A stretch of 64,000 nt of DNA from Pseudomonas sp. REP124 (GCF_020164475.1 NZ_JAIQWX010000008.1:1-64000); one strand, 5' to 3'; shown: positions 25,472 through 36,690, counted from the stretch's first letter. The notes: generated by a model from the letters alone, not told the origin. Program-made: numbers and translations.

Positions 25472-26415
25472 CGCAACTTCTCCGCGACACGCATGACGGC
25501 GCTACGGGAACGTGGGTTGGCTTTGAGTTCGGCGTCGGAGGCCGTCTGCGCTTTGCCGTGGATTTTGATTTTCGGTTCGAACGCGACGTGCCGAACCGGC
25601 AGGTTGCGCGGCAGGTTGTCGGCTTCGCCTTTCACCAGCTTGCGCATGAACAGTTTGACGATGCGGTCTTCCAGCGAGTGGAAGCTGATTACGACCAGGC
25701 GACCGCCCACTTCCAGACAATCCAGGGCGGCTTCGAGTCCGGCTTCCAGATCGCCCAATTCGTTGTTGACGTGAATGCGCAGGCCCTGGAACGCACGGGT
25801 CGCCGGATTCTTGCCTTTTTCCCAGGCAGGATTGGCGACCTTCAGCACTTCGGCCAGGTCAGCGGTGCGCTCGAACGGCTTGATGTCGCGACGCTCGACC
25901 ACTGCACGGGCCATGCGTCCGGAAAAACGCTCTTCGCCGTATTCCTTGAACACGCGGGCAATTTCTTCCGCAGATGCGGTGTTGACGAACTCGGCCGCGC
26001 TGATCCCGCGGGACGGGTCCATGCGCATGTCCAGAGGACCGTCATTGAGGAAACTGAAGCCGCGCTCAGGGTCGTCGAGCTGCGGTGAGGACACGCCGAG
26101 GTCGAGCAGAATTCCGCTGACCTTGCCGTGCAGACCGCGCTGGGCGACTTCGGATCCAAGCTCGGCAAAGCTGCGCTGCACAACGACAAAGCGGCCGTCT
26201 TCGGCCGCTAGCGTCTGCCCGGTGGCAATCGCTTGAGGGTCTTTGTCGAATCCGAGCAGTCGACCGTCCGGACCGAGCCGGCTGAGGATCAACCGGCTGT
26301 GCCCGCCGCGCCCGAACGTGCCATCCAGATAGCAGCCATCAGGGCGTACGGCGAGAGCCTCGACGGCTTCGTCAAGCAGTACGGTGATGTGGTTAAAGCC
26401 GCTATCAATAGTCAC
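25468..26415 (-). CDS. rsmH: 16S rRNA m4C1402 methyltransferase
   Basis: An S-adenosylmethionine-dependent enzyme that N4-methylates C1402 in the ribosomal decoding centre; RsmI, also in this window, adds the 2'-O-methyl group to the same base. It has 315 residues, with the SAM-binding motif [14 protein letters not shown] near residue 32 and the conserved [13 protein letters not shown] near the C-terminus. It overlaps mraZ and ftsL by 4 bases each. Confidence 0.97.
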
Positions 26416-26867
26416 AGGATCAAATCACGCAGTTCATCAGGCATCGCGCCCGGTTGTTGAATAGCTGCCAGGTCAGCGGCAGCAACCGCGTTCCAGGCAT
26501 CCTCGTCCCACAGTTGGAACTTGTTCAGTTGGCCTACCAACATCGCGCGCTTATCCAACTTGGCATATTCACGAAGACGCGGCGGAACCAGAAAACGACC
26601 ACTGCCATCGAGCTCGAGGTCGACGGCATTACCAATCAATAAACGTTGCAGACGGCGGTTCTCTTCGCGAAGCGAAGGCAGTGCGCGCAATTTGGTTTCG
26701 ATAATTTCCCACTCATCGAGTGGGTAAACACACAAACATGGATCAACGGCATCAATGGTGACGATCAACTGACCGGAACTGCGCGAATCGAGCTCGTCAC
26801 GGTACCGACTCGGCATGGCGAGACGGCCCTTTGCATCGAGACTGATTGCATTGGCTCCGCGAAACAC
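26412..26867 (-). CDS. mraZ: Transcriptional regulator MraZ
   Basis: First gene of the division/cell-wall cluster, a ring-forming DNA-binding repressor of its own operon. It has 151 residues with two AbrB/SpoVT-like repeats: [22 protein letters not shown] near the N-terminus and [20 protein letters not shown] in the middle. The start codon is GTG at 26865-26867, with GGAG about 9 bases upstream. Three GTGG boxes just upstream fit autoregulation. Confidence 0.97.
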   Translation of the reverse strand: MFRGANAISLDAKGRLAMPSRYRDELDSRSSGQLIVTIDAVDPCLCVYPLDEWEIIETKLRALPSLREENRRLQRLLIGNAVDLELDGSGRFLVPPRLREYAKLDKRAMLVGQLNKFQLWDEDAWNAVAAADLAAIQQPGAMPDELRDLIL

Positions 26868-26908
26868 GTCAGCGTTTCTCCAAATGTTAGCGTTTTGCGC
26901 TCAAAAAA

Positions 26909-26933
26909 CCCACTTCGTGCCACTTTCCGCCAC
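26909..26933 (-). promoter_or_regulatory. Candidate MraZ operator: three GTGG boxes
   Basis: On the minus strand GTGGC (26933-26929), GTGGC (26923-26919) and GTGGG (26913-26909) repeat with an exact 10-base period. In E. coli MraZ binds three TGGGN repeats separated by 5-base spacers, the same geometry. The boxes lie just after the expected transcription start, between promoter and mraZ, so binding would repress. Confidence 0.75.
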
Positions 26934-26941
26934 TTGTGCAC

Positions 26942-26971
26942 ACTATAGGAATGCGCCCACCGCACCGTCAA
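26942..26971 (-). promoter_or_regulatory. Sigma-70 promoter of the mraZ/dcw operon
   Basis: On the minus strand a -35 TTGACG (26971-26966), an 18-base spacer and a -10 TATAGT (26947-26942). The expected start near 26935 is immediately before the MraZ boxes. It is the strongest promoter-like sequence in the gap upstream of mraZ. Confidence 0.75.
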
Positions 26972-27220
26972 GGCGCGCATTAAAGGAAAACCCTTACAGA
27001 ACTGAGATTTAGGAGCGTAAAAGGAGGAGACACGAGAATCGGGCAGAGAAAACCGACCAATAACTTCAATTAACACAGAGATCTGCGCGCGGAAGTTAAG
27101 GTGATTTATTAAGAGTAAGATTTTTTCGGTATTACGAAAGTGCTACGCCGACGATTCTGAAAGGAGGGAAATTGCTATCACTGGCACCCTGCTCAATGAT
27201 TCAAGCAGAGGAAAGAAAAA
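26972..27220. other. AT-rich gap between rnpB and the mraZ promoter
   Basis: No coding frame or convincing RNA gene is seen. On the minus strand this is the stretch just after the RNase P RNA. A small dyad (CTGCT...AGCAG, about 27188-27211) lacks a following T-run, so the rnpB terminator is not clear. A T-run (CCTTTTTC on the minus strand) directly follows the RNase P end near 27220. Confidence 0.5.
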
Positions 27221-27580
27221 GGTGGAGAGTCGATCTGTAAGCCGGGTTCTGTCTTGAACAGTCATTCGTCTACGATGGCCATCACTGGACATCTTTAGCA
27301 ACCTACCCGGTCCCAGCGCGGGCCACGCCTTGGGACCCTATTTGGTCTTGCTCCAAGTGGGGTTTACCTAGCCACGAACTGTTGCCAGACGTGCGGTGCG
27401 CTCTTACCGCACCTTTTCACCCTTACCGGCGCCGAAGCGCTTAGGCGGTTATTTTCTGTGGCACTTTCCGTAGGCTCACGCCTCCCAGGCATTACCTGGC
27501 ACTTCGCCCTATGGAGCCCGGACTTTCCTCCCCCCTCTAATTTTCATAGAGGGCAGCGACTGTCCGATCGACTCTCCGCC
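27221..27580 (-). ncRNA. rnpB: RNase P RNA, bacterial class A
   Basis: The catalytic RNA that trims tRNA 5' leaders. On the minus strand the 5' end GGAGAGTCGATC (27577-27566) pairs perfectly with the 3' end GATCGACTCTCC (27235-27224) to form the 12-bp P1 helix. The conserved core GAGGAAAGTCCGGGCTCC follows the 5' arm. The universal 3' CR-V segment (reading ...ACAGAACCCGGCTTACAG) precedes the P1 3' strand. About 355 nt, normal for gamma-proteobacteria. It sits between mraZ and rsmI. Confidence 0.97.
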
Positions 27581-27585
27581 GCGCA

Positions 27586-27613
27586 GGTTAACGGCAGAGC
27601 GCCTGAAGAACAA
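27586..27613 (-). promoter_or_regulatory. Putative rnpB promoter
   Basis: On the minus strand TTGTTC (27613-27608), a 16-base spacer and TTAACC (27591-27586), then a GC-rich discriminator. The predicted start at about 27580 coincides with the 5' end of the RNA deduced from P1 pairing. A GC-rich discriminator would fit stringent control. The hexamers themselves are only moderate matches. Confidence 0.45.
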
Positions 27614-27650
27614 GCGCTAAAAGCCTTCAGCCATGCCTTTGCGTCGGTTT

Positions 27651-28523
27651 TTACTCGCCCTTCTGTTTATCCAGCGCAACCTGATAGAGAACGTTCTTGC
27701 GCTCGCCGGTAATTTGCGCCGCCAAGGCTGCCGCACGCTTGAGTGGCATTTCTTCGAGCAACAGATTGAGCACGCGCATCGCCTCGCTGCTGACCGCATC
27801 TTCGCTCTCGGGAGCGGACCAGCCCGCGACCAGCACCACACACTCGCCACGCTGCTGATTGCTGTCGGACTCGACGAACTGGCGCAGTTCGCTCAGCGGC
27901 AGCCCTTTGAGGGTTTCGAAGGTCTTGGTCAGTTCGCGCGCCAGTAAGGCAGGACGCTCGGCGCCGAACACCAGCTCCATATCCTGCAGGCATTCGAGAA
28001 TGCGGTGCGGGGCCTCATAAAAGATCAGCGTGCGCGGCTCTTCCTTTATAGCTTCGAGACGCGCGCGCCTTCCCACGGCCTTCGCCGGCAGGAAACCCTC
28101 GAAGATGAAGCGATCGGACGGCAGCCCCGCCGCCGACAGCGCTGCGATCAAGGCACAGGCGCCCGGAACCGGCACCACATTGATCCCGGCGGCGCGGGCC
28201 TGGCGCACCAGGTGATAGCCCGGATCGGAAATCAGCGGCGTGCCGGCGTCGGAGATCAGCGCGACATTGTCGCCCGCCAGCAGACGGGTAATGAAGCGGC
28301 TGCCTTCATCGCGCTCGTTGTGCTCGTGGCAAGCCGCCAGCGGCGTGGAAATGCCGAAGTGCTGCATCAGGCGCTGGGAGTGGCGTGTATCTTCGGCCGC
28401 GATCAGCGCGACTTCGCGCAAGATCTTCAGCGCGCGCGCACTGATGTCATCCAGGTTGCCGATGGGCGTCGCCACCACATAAAGCGAGCCCGCAGCGGAA
28501 TTCAAAGCACCTGGAGCAGTCAA
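27651..28523 (-). CDS. rsmI: 16S rRNA 2'-O-ribose C1402 methyltransferase
   Basis: Methylates the 2'-OH of C1402 in 16S rRNA, complementing RsmH. It has 290 residues if started at the TTG at 28523 (LTAPGALNSAAG), which has GAGGT about 7 bases upstream; the frame is open to 28595, but that extension has no family match. SPOUT-like/tetrapyrrole-methylase motifs are clear: LYVVATPIGNLDDIS, ISDAGTPLISDPG, VPGACALIAALSAAGLP. It is divergent from lpoA, as in E. coli. Confidence 0.95.
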   Translation of the reverse strand: MTAPGALNSAAGSLYVVATPIGNLDDISARALKILREVALIAAEDTRHSQRLMQHFGISTPLAACHEHNERDEGSRFITRLLAGDNVALISDAGTPLISDPGYHLVRQARAAGINVVPVPGACALIAALSAAGLPSDRFIFEGFLPAKAVGRRARLEAIKEEPRTLIFYEAPHRILECLQDMELVFGAERPALLARELTKTFETLKGLPLSELRQFVESDSNQQRGECVVLVAGWSAPESEDAVSSEAMRVLNLLLEEMPLKRAAALAAQITGERKNVLYQVALDKQKGE

Positions 28524-28732
28524 AGCGCACACCTCATGATCGATAAAGCGGCCATTGTAGCGCGTAGCGGCACTCGCGACAGACACAGGCAACACCTGGT
28601 TTTGCCGTCGTTTGTGGCGCAGCGCAACATTTGCACCAGCTAAATTGATCGATTAACGCCTGCAACATCGCGCCCCGGCCAGCGCTTGGGTACAATTCCA
28701 CGCTAATTTGATCGAGTATCAGGAACGCTTAC

Positions 28733-30543
28733 ATGATCGCTTGCCTGCGGCTGTTCACTGCCCTCTGCCTCGCTGCCTTGCTGGCTGCTTGCGCCAGCTC
28801 GCCCTCCTCCAGCCTTGGCGAACTCCCACGGACCCCGGATGCCAGTATCGAGCAACTGCTGGAAAAGGCCGCCCAAAGCAAATCCCCGGAAGATGCCGCC
28901 CTGTTGCGCCTGAGCGCAGCGGATCTGGCCTATCGCCAGGGCAATGCCGCCCAATCCGCGCAAATTCTGCAGCAAGTACCCGTGGAGCAGCTCAAGCCTG
29001 GTCAGCAGGTTTTCGCCAGCACTTTGGCCGCGGAACTGGCCATGACCCGCAACCAGCCGAAAGCCGCCCTGACCGCCCTGAACCATCCGAGCATGCAGCG
29101 TCTGGGTGAATTGCCGGAAGAGCAGCAAGTACGCACCGGCACCGTACGTGCCCGCGCCCTTGAAGCCGACGGCCAGACCCTGGCTGCCGCGCGCGAGCGG
29201 ATCTTCATTGCACCGATGCTCAGCGGTGAAGCCGCCAGCAAGAACCACGAAGCCATCTGGGCGCTGATCGCCTCGTTGCCGACCGACCAATTGCAACCGA
29301 ACACCACCGACGACCTCGGTGGCTGGATGAGCCTGGCACTGGCGGTCAAATCCGCCGGCACCGTGGAACAGCAACAGGCCGCCATCGACAAATGGCGCGC
29401 GGACAATCCGAAACACCCTGCCGCCGTTCAACTGCCGTTGCCTCTGACCAAACTCAAGGAACTGGCCAGCCAGCCCCTGAGCAAAATTGCCCTGCTGCTG
29501 CCACAGGATGGCCCACTGGCCTCGGTTGGCAAGGCATTGCGCGAAGGCTTCATGGCTGCTCACTACCAGGCCCAACAAGCCGGGCAGAAGCCGCCAGCTA
29601 TCGAATTCTATGACAGCTCGAAGCTCACCTCTCTGGACGAGTTCTATCGCAAGGCCCAAGCCGATGGCGTGCAGCTGGTCGTCGGCCCGCTGGAAAAACC
29701 GCTGGTCAAACAGCTGAGCACTCGCCCGCAACTGCCCATCACCACTCTGGCCTTGAACTACAGTGAAGGCGATCAAGGTCCGGCCCAACTGTTCCAGTTC
29801 GGCCTGGCCGCTGAAGACGAAGCCCGCGAAGTGTCCCGCCGCGCCCGTGCCGACGGCCTGCACCGCGCCGCCATCATGGTTCCGAAAGGTGAATGGGGCG
29901 ACCGCGTGATGCGTGCCTTCAGCCAGGACTGGCAAGCCAACGGCGGCACTATCGTTGCCACCGAGCGCGTCGATCAGCCGGTGCAACTGGCCCAGCAGAT
30001 TGCCGACATGTTCCAGCTGCGTCAGAGCGAAGGTCGCGCCAAGAGCCTGCAAAGCACTGTAGGTTCGCAGGTTGCCGCCCAGCCGTCCCGTCGCCAGGAC
30101 ATCGAATTCATCTTCCTGGCTGCCACACCGCAACAGGCTCAACAGATCAAACCGACCCTGAACTTCCAGTACGCAGGCGACGTTCCGGTCTACGCCACTT
30201 CCCACGTGTTCAGCGCCAGCGGCGACGTCAACCAGTACAACGACATGAACGGTATCCGCTTCTGCGAAACCCCATGGTTGCTGGACGCCAATGACCCGCT
30301 ACGCAAGCAGGTCACCGCTCAATGGCCACAAGCTGCCAGCAGCCTGGGCCGCCTGTATGCAATGGGCGTCGACGCCTATCGCCTGGCGCCACGCCTGGGG
30401 CAACTCAAGGCCCTGCCGGACAGCCGCATCGAAGGTCAGTCGGGCAGCCTGGGCATGTCGCAGAACCAGCGGGTCGTGCGTCAGTTGCCATGGGCCGAGT
30501 TCGTCAACGGTCAGGTCCAGCGCCTGCCGGACACCTCGCGCTG

Positions 30544-30544
<1 letters not shown>
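28733..30544 (+). CDS. lpoA: Penicillin-binding protein activator LpoA
   Basis: An outer-membrane lipoprotein that activates the bifunctional peptidoglycan synthase PBP1A. It has 603 residues. Signal peptide with lipobox LAAC (Cys at about 21). The N-terminal half is TPR-like helical. The C-terminal half, from KIALLLPQDGPLASVGKALREG, has the periplasmic-binding-protein fold of the LppC family. A -10-like TACAAT lies at 28691-28696 with no good -35. It overlaps the next gene by one base (TGATG). Confidence 0.95.
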
Positions 30545-32176
<1,632 letters not shown>

Positions 32177-32183
32177 TACACGC

Positions 32184-32206
32184 GCATTCCGGCAATGCCG
32201 GAATGC
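32184..32206. repeat. Near-perfect palindrome before the terminator
   Basis: GCATTCCGGC...GCCGGAATGC is a 23-base palindrome with one central base, 8 bases after the BON lipoprotein stop. No T-run follows it. It could form a cruciform or add to termination with the hairpin just downstream. Confidence 0.6.
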
Positions 32207-32214
32207 AGACAAAT

Positions 32215-32244
32215 AAAAAGGCGATCCTTTCGGATCGCCTTTTT
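32215..32244. terminator. Bidirectional terminator between dolP and sspB
   Basis: AAAAAGGCGATCC (32215-32227) pairs with GGATCGCCTTTTT (32232-32244) around TTTC. T-runs follow on both strands, so it would end both the lpoA-dolP operon and the sspA-sspB operon, which converge here. Confidence 0.9.
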
Positions 32245-32658
32245 TTATTTCACCACTTTCAGACTGGGTCGACCGCTTGGGCGCGGCGGCTCGCTATCCG
32301 GTGGCGGAATATCGTCATCCGGCTCGATCTCGTCCTCATCACCCATAGGCGACTCCAGATCGAACACCATGCCTTGGCCGTTCTCCCGGGCGTAGATACC
32401 CAGGATCGATGCGATAGGCACATACAGCGTATGCGGCACGCCGCCAAAGCGGCCTTCGAAGCTGACTGCCTCGTTGTCCATGTGCAGGTGACGCACAGCC
32501 TGAGGCGATACGTTCAGGACGATTTGCCCATCACTGGCAAACCCCTGCGGCACCTGAACCGACGGATACTCGGAGTTCACGAGTATGTGCGGGGTGCAGT
32601 CGTTGTCCACAATCCACTCATAGAGCGCGCGGACCAGATAAGGTCGACTGGAGTTCAT
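32245..32658 (-). CDS. sspB: ClpXP specificity-enhancing factor SspB
   Basis: A 137-residue adaptor that delivers ssrA-tagged proteins to ClpXP. N-terminal SspB fold (SRPYLVRALYEWIVDNDCTPHILV, with FEGRFGGVPHTLYVPIASILGIYARENGQGM) followed by an acidic linker and a C-terminal basic tail (RPSGRPSLKVVK) that acts as the ClpX-binding peptide. 16 bases after sspA, same operon. Confidence 0.95.
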   Translation of the reverse strand: MNSSRPYLVRALYEWIVDNDCTPHILVNSEYPSVQVPQGFASDGQIVLNVSPQAVRHLHMDNEAVSFEGRFGGVPHTLYVPIASILGIYARENGQGMVFDLESPMGDEDEIEPDDDIPPPDSEPPRPSGRPSLKVVK

Positions 32659-32674
32659 AGCGGCTCCTTAAGCC

Positions 32675-33292
32675 TTAGCGCATATCGCGTTCGACGCCAG
32701 ACAGACTCGCCTGGAAAGCCTCACGCGCAAACTGGCGCTCCATGTAATCAAGCAGCGGCTTGGCAGGCCGCGGCAGTTCAATACCCAGAATCGGCAATCG
32801 CCAGAGTATTGGCAATAGGCAGCAATCCACCAGGCTTTGTTCCTCACTGAGGAAAAACGGCTTGTCGGCGAACAACGGCGACACGCCGGTCAGGCTTTCA
32901 CGCAGCTCCTTGCGCGCAACGGCACGAGCCGCTTCCTTGGTGCGCGAATCCAGAATCAGATCCACCAGACCACACCAGTCACGCTGGATGCGGTGCATCA
33001 GCAGACGACTGTTGGCACGCGCCACCGGATACACCGGCAACAGTGGCGGATGCGGATAGCGCTCATCCAGGTATTCCATCACCACCGTGGACTCCCATAA
33101 CGCCAGGTCCCGATCGACCAGGGTGGGCAAGCTGCCATAAGGGTTCACTTCGATCAGTTTAGGCGGCTGGCGACCCGCTTCCACGTAGATGATCTCGGCG
33201 CTGACACCCTTCTCTGCCAGTACGATTCGCACTCGGTGGGAATAGTGGTCGGCGGGGTCGGAGTAACAGGCCAACCGATTGGTCACGCCCAT
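32675..33292 (-). CDS. sspA: Stringent starvation protein A
   Basis: A 205-residue RNA-polymerase-associated protein with the glutathione-S-transferase fold but no GST activity in known members. N-terminal thioredoxin-like domain ([24 protein letters not shown], then the cis-Pro region [17 protein letters not shown]), then an all-helical C-terminal domain. It forms an operon with sspB, as in other gamma-proteobacteria. Regulates stationary-phase and virulence genes in relatives. Confidence 0.96.
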   Translation of the reverse strand: MGVTNRLACYSDPADHYSHRVRIVLAEKGVSAEIIYVEAGRQPPKLIEVNPYGSLPTLVDRDLALWESTVVMEYLDERYPHPPLLPVYPVARANSRLLMHRIQRDWCGLVDLILDSRTKEAARAVARKELRESLTGVSPLFADKPFFLSEEQSLVDCCLLPILWRLPILGIELPRPAKPLLDYMERQFAREAFQASLSGVERDMR

Positions 33293-33339
33293 GGCGGTCC
33301 TCCTCGCTTGTAGAAATGATCGAAAGCGGAAAAACGAAC

Positions 33340-33411
33340 GCGCCCAGAGGGCGCCTCCGGTAACGACTGGCAGACCAGACTCGTTACACCTTCAGAGGCG
33401 CCCTTGGGCGC
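33340..33411. repeat. Long two-part inverted repeat between petC and sspA
   Basis: The left arm (33340-33366: GCGCCCA...GGGCGCCTC...GTAACGA) is matched in inverse by the right arm (33381-33411: TCGTTAC...GAGGCGCCC...GGGCGC), with a few mismatches and a 14-base loop. Each arm also contains a local GCGCCC/GGGCGC hairpin. There is no T-run. It may act in processing or termination of petABC, or be a mobile palindrome. Confidence 0.7.
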
Positions 33412-33442
33412 GCGCGATTAACAGCAAATGCTTGAAGCTTTA

Positions 33443-34225
33443 TCAGTGCACGTCTTTCCAGTATTCACGCTTGAGCAGATATGCAAATACGAAGAAGAAC
33501 GCCAGGTACAGCAATACATATGTACCGATGCGCTGATGCTGCAGCTTAACCGGGTTAGCCGAGTAAGCCAGGAAGGTTACCAGATTCTTGACCTTCTCAT
33601 CGAACTGCTCTTCGTTCAAAGTGCCGCTCTTCGGCACGATCGTCAGTTGATCGCACGCCTCATGAGTCAGCGGCGTACCGGTCAACGGGTCGAATTGCTT
33701 CTTGCCGTCTTCGACGATCTGGACCTGTTTGCAACCGACCACCTGACGACCTTGCAGGCCGACCAGGACGTTAGGCATGCCGACGTTCGGGAAGACCTTG
33801 TTGTTCACGCCCCAAGGACGCGATGGATCTTCGTAGAACGACTTCAGGTAGCCGTAGAGCCAGTCGGTACCGCGAACGCGAGCCACCAGGGTCAGGTCGG
33901 GCGGAGCCGCACCGAACCAGGTCTTGGCGTCAGCCGGCTGCATGCCGATGTTCATGTGGTCGCCGATCTTGGCGCCGGTGAACACCAGCTTCTCGAGCAT
34001 CAGTTCATGAGGAATACCGAGGTCATCGGCAACACGCTCATAACGCTGGAACTTGGCGCTGTGGCAACCCATGCAATAGTTGGCAAAAGTACGCGCGCCA
34101 TCCTGCATGGCAGCCTTGTCCGATACGTCGATGTCGACTTTTTCCAGCTCCGGACCACCGTGTTCAGCAGCGAAAGCGAACACCGGCAGTGCCGCGAGCA
34201 TCAATACCGCAAATAGTTTTTTCAT
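33443..34225 (-). CDS. petC: Cytochrome c1 of the bc1 complex
   Basis: Haem-c subunit of ubiquinol:cytochrome c oxidoreductase. I start it at the ATG at 34225 (MKKLFAVLML), sharing one base with the cytochrome b stop, giving 260 residues. Signal peptide to about 20, haem-binding CMGCH (51-55), a likely axial-ligand Met in NIGMQPADAK, and a C-terminal TM anchor (TYVLLYLAFFFVFAYLLKR). The longer upstream frame is inside petB. Confidence 0.96.
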   Translation of the reverse strand: MKKLFAVLMLAALPVFAFAAEHGGPELEKVDIDVSDKAAMQDGARTFANYCMGCHSAKFQRYERVADDLGIPHELMLEKLVFTGAKIGDHMNIGMQPADAKTWFGAAPPDLTLVARVRGTDWLYGYLKSFYEDPSRPWGVNNKVFPNVGMPNVLVGLQGRQVVGCKQVQIVEDGKKQFDPLTGTPLTHEACDQLTIVPKSGTLNEEQFDEKVKNLVTFLAYSANPVKLQHQRIGTYVLLYLAFFFVFAYLLKREYWKDVH

Positions 34226-35436
34226 CAGCCAGTCACCCTTTCCGGAACCGGTTTGGTCTTCTCGAGCCGGGTATAGAACGGCATCAGAATGAAGTAGGCG
34301 AAGTACAGGAAGGTACATACCTGCGACAGCAACGTACGCCCAGGAGTAGGCGCCAATACGCCCAGAACACCCAAAATCACGAACGAAATGCAGAATACCC
34401 AGAGCCAGATCTTGCTCATCCAGCCTTTGTAGCGCATCGACTTGACCGGACTGCGGTCCAGCCACGGCAGGACGAACAGCACCGCGATGGCCGCACCCAT
34501 GGCGATTACGCCGAAGAGCTTGTCCGGAACCGCACGCAAGATCGCGTAGAACGGGGTGAAGTACCAGACCGGAGCGATGTGCTCTGGAGTCTTGAAGGCG
34601 TTCGCCACTTCAAAGTTCGGCTTCTCGAGGAAATAACCACCCATCTCCGGGAAGAAGAACACGATCGAGCAGAAGATGAACAGGAACACCACCACACCGA
34701 CGATATCCTTCACGGTGTAGTACGGATGGAAGGCAATGCCGTCCAGCGGTATGCCGTTCTCGTCCTTGTGTTTCTTGATGTCCACGCCGTCCGGGTTGTT
34801 CGAACCCACTTCGTGCAGCGCCAGGATGTGCAGCACCACCAGACCGAGAATCACGATCGGAAGGGCAACAACGTGCAAGGCGAAGAAGCGGTTCAGGGTA
34901 ATACCGGAAATCAGGTAGTCACCACGGATCCACTGGGTCAGGTCGTTGCCGATGACCGGGATCGCACCGAACAGCGAGATGATCACCTGGGCGCCCCAGT
35001 AGGACATCTGCCCCCATGGCAGCAGGTAACCCATGAAGGCTTCAGCCATCAGCGCCAGGTAGATCAGCATGCCGAAGACCCACACCAGTTCACGCGGCTT
35101 CTGGTACGAACCGTAGAGCAGGCCACGGAACATGTGCAGATAGACCACGATGAAGAACGCCGAAGCGCCGGTGGAGTGCAGCAGACGCAGAATCGAGCCG
35201 TACTCGACGTCGCGCATGATGTATTCGACGGAAGCGAATGCCTCTTCCGCCGACGGGGTGTAGCTCATGGTCAGCCAGACACCGGTAACGATCTGGTTGA
35301 CCAGAACGAGCAGTGCGAGGGAACCAAAGAAATAGAAGAAGTTGAAGTTCTTCGGGGCGTAGTACTTGCTGAGATGGTCTTCCCACATTTTGGTCGCGGG
35401 GAAGCGCGCATCAACCCAATCCATGAACTTGCTCAT
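34225..35436 (-). CDS. petB: Cytochrome b of the bc1 complex
   Basis: Core haem-b subunit that oxidises quinol and pumps charge across the inner membrane. It has 403 residues from the ATG at 35436 (a GTG one codon earlier is also possible). Eight or so TM segments; the four haem ligand histidines are expected in the helices containing FFIVVYLHMFRGLLYGS and LNRFFALHVVALP, and the Qo-site PEWYF-type motif appears here as PVWYFTPFYAI. One-base overlaps with petA and petC. Confidence 0.97.
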   Translation of the reverse strand: MSKFMDWVDARFPATKMWEDHLSKYYAPKNFNFFYFFGSLALLVLVNQIVTGVWLTMSYTPSAEEAFASVEYIMRDVEYGSILRLLHSTGASAFFIVVYLHMFRGLLYGSYQKPRELVWVFGMLIYLALMAEAFMGYLLPWGQMSYWGAQVIISLFGAIPVIGNDLTQWIRGDYLISGITLNRFFALHVVALPIVILGLVVLHILALHEVGSNNPDGVDIKKHKDENGIPLDGIAFHPYYTVKDIVGVVVFLFIFCSIVFFFPEMGGYFLEKPNFEVANAFKTPEHIAPVWYFTPFYAILRAVPDKLFGVIAMGAAIAVLFVLPWLDRSPVKSMRYKGWMSKIWLWVFCISFVILGVLGVLAPTPGRTLLSQVCTFLYFAYFILMPFYTRLEKTKPVPERVTG

Positions 35437-36029
35437 CACGCGTTCTCCTTATCGACGCCAATGACAATGATTTCATCGGTCTCATAGGAATGCGGGGGAA
35501 CTGGCAGGTTCAAAGGCGCAGGTTGCGACTTGTAGACGCGACCAGCCAGGTCGTAGTGGGAGCCGTGGCAAGGGCAGAAATAACCACCTACCCAGTCCTT
35601 GCCCAGATCTGCGGGGGCGACTTCGGGACGGAATGTCGGCGAACAACCCAGGTGCGTGCAGATACCGATCAGCAGCAAAACCTCAGGTTTGATCGACCGG
35701 GTTTCCGGATCGACATAGGTCGGTTGAGTCGAGTTCTTGGAGTCCGGGTCAGACAGTTGACCCTCGATCTTTTTCAGATTCCCCAGGATTTCCGGAGTAC
35801 GGCGGACGATGAATACCGGCTGGCCACGCCATTCAGCAATCATCTGCTGGCCTGGCTCGACTTTGCTGACATTCACTTTCACCGGTGCACCTGCGGCTTT
35901 CGCCTTGGCACTGGGAAACCATGACCCCACGAACGGGACCGCAGCCCCCACCGCTCCTGCAGCACCCACCACGGATGTAGCTGCTACCAGGAAGCGACGC
36001 CGGCCTGCATTCACGCCGTCATTGCTCAT
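35436..36029 (-). CDS. petA: Rieske iron-sulfur subunit of the bc1 complex
   Basis: Carries the 2Fe-2S cluster that takes electrons from quinol to cytochrome c1. It has 197 residues. A twin-arginine-type N-terminus (GRRRFLVAA) and one TM (about 15-37), then the Rieske domain with cluster-binding boxes CTHLGC (124-129) and CPCH (152-155). First gene of petABC. Confidence 0.97.
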   Translation of the reverse strand: MSNDGVNAGRRRFLVAATSVVGAAGAVGAAVPFVGSWFPSAKAKAAGAPVKVNVSKVEPGQQMIAEWRGQPVFIVRRTPEILGNLKKIEGQLSDPDSKNSTQPTYVDPETRSIKPEVLLLIGICTHLGCSPTFRPEVAPADLGKDWVGGYFCPCHGSHYDLAGRVYKSQPAPLNLPVPPHSYETDEIIVIGVDKENA

Positions 36030-36175
36030 TCAGTCCTCTCCCATCAGCTTTGTGGCCTGTTAAATCAGGCATCTACTAAGTGAAACTCTGTACTTATAAA
36101 AATTTTGCCGAATGGTAATGAAAACCCCCAATTCTGACAAGGTAATTACCGGGAGCCACTCCCCCCAAGCCTTGT

Positions 36176-36202
36176 AGTATAGGGCGTCTACGGATGTGGC
36201 AA
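36176..36202 (-). promoter_or_regulatory. Putative petABC promoter
   Basis: On the minus strand TTGCCA (36202-36197) and TATACT (36181-36176), with a 15-base spacer; reading the -10 as TACTAC gives 17 bases. It would leave a leader of about 140 bases before petA. The rest of the 36030-36238 gap shows no gene. Confidence 0.45.
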
Positions 36203-36238
36203 GTTGTCACAGAGCAATTCTTTTAAAAATCGCAGGCA

Positions 36239-36283
36239 CAAAAAAACGCCCAGCTCCGTGAGGAAACTGGGCGTTCTTTTTTG
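36239..36283. terminator. Terminator downstream of rpsI
   Basis: AACGCCCAG (36245-36253) pairs with CTGGGCGTT (36267-36275), with T-runs on both strands. On the minus strand it lies about 20 bases after rpsI and ends the rplM-rpsI operon, insulating petABC. Confidence 0.88.
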
Positions 36284-36297
36284 AACGTGGAAGCGAA

Positions 36298-36690
36298 TTA
36301 ACGCTTCGAGTACTGCGGACGCTTACGCGCTTTACGCAGACCAACTTTCTTACGTTCAACTTCACGGGCGTCGCGAGTAACGAAGCCAGCTTTGCGCAGA
36401 GCGCTACGCAGAGTTTCGTCGTAGTCCATCAGAGCACGAGTGATACCGTGGCGGATTGCGCCAGCCTGACCACTTACACCACCGCCGATCACGGTGACGT
36501 AGATGTCGAACTTCTCGACAGTCTCGGTCAGCTCCAGCGGCTGACGAACTACCATGCGGGCAGTTTCGCGACCGAAGAAGGTTTCCAGCGAACGGTTGTT
36601 GATGGAGATGTTACCAGTACCCGGACGCAGGAAAACGCGAGCGGTTGCGGTCTTGCGACGGCCAGTGCCGTAATTTTGAGTCGCCGACAT
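36298..36690 (-). CDS. rpsI: 30S ribosomal protein S9 (uS9)
   Basis: A 130-residue ribosomal protein whose basic C-terminal tail reaches the P-site tRNA. The start [19 protein letters not shown] and the terminal [13 protein letters not shown] are diagnostic. 14 bases after rplM in a two-gene operon. Confidence 0.98.
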   Translation of the reverse strand: MSATQNYGTGRRKTATARVFLRPGTGNISINNRSLETFFGRETARMVVRQPLELTETVEKFDIYVTVIGGGVSGQAGAIRHGITRALMDYDETLRSALRKAGFVTRDAREVERKKVGLRKARKRPQYSKR

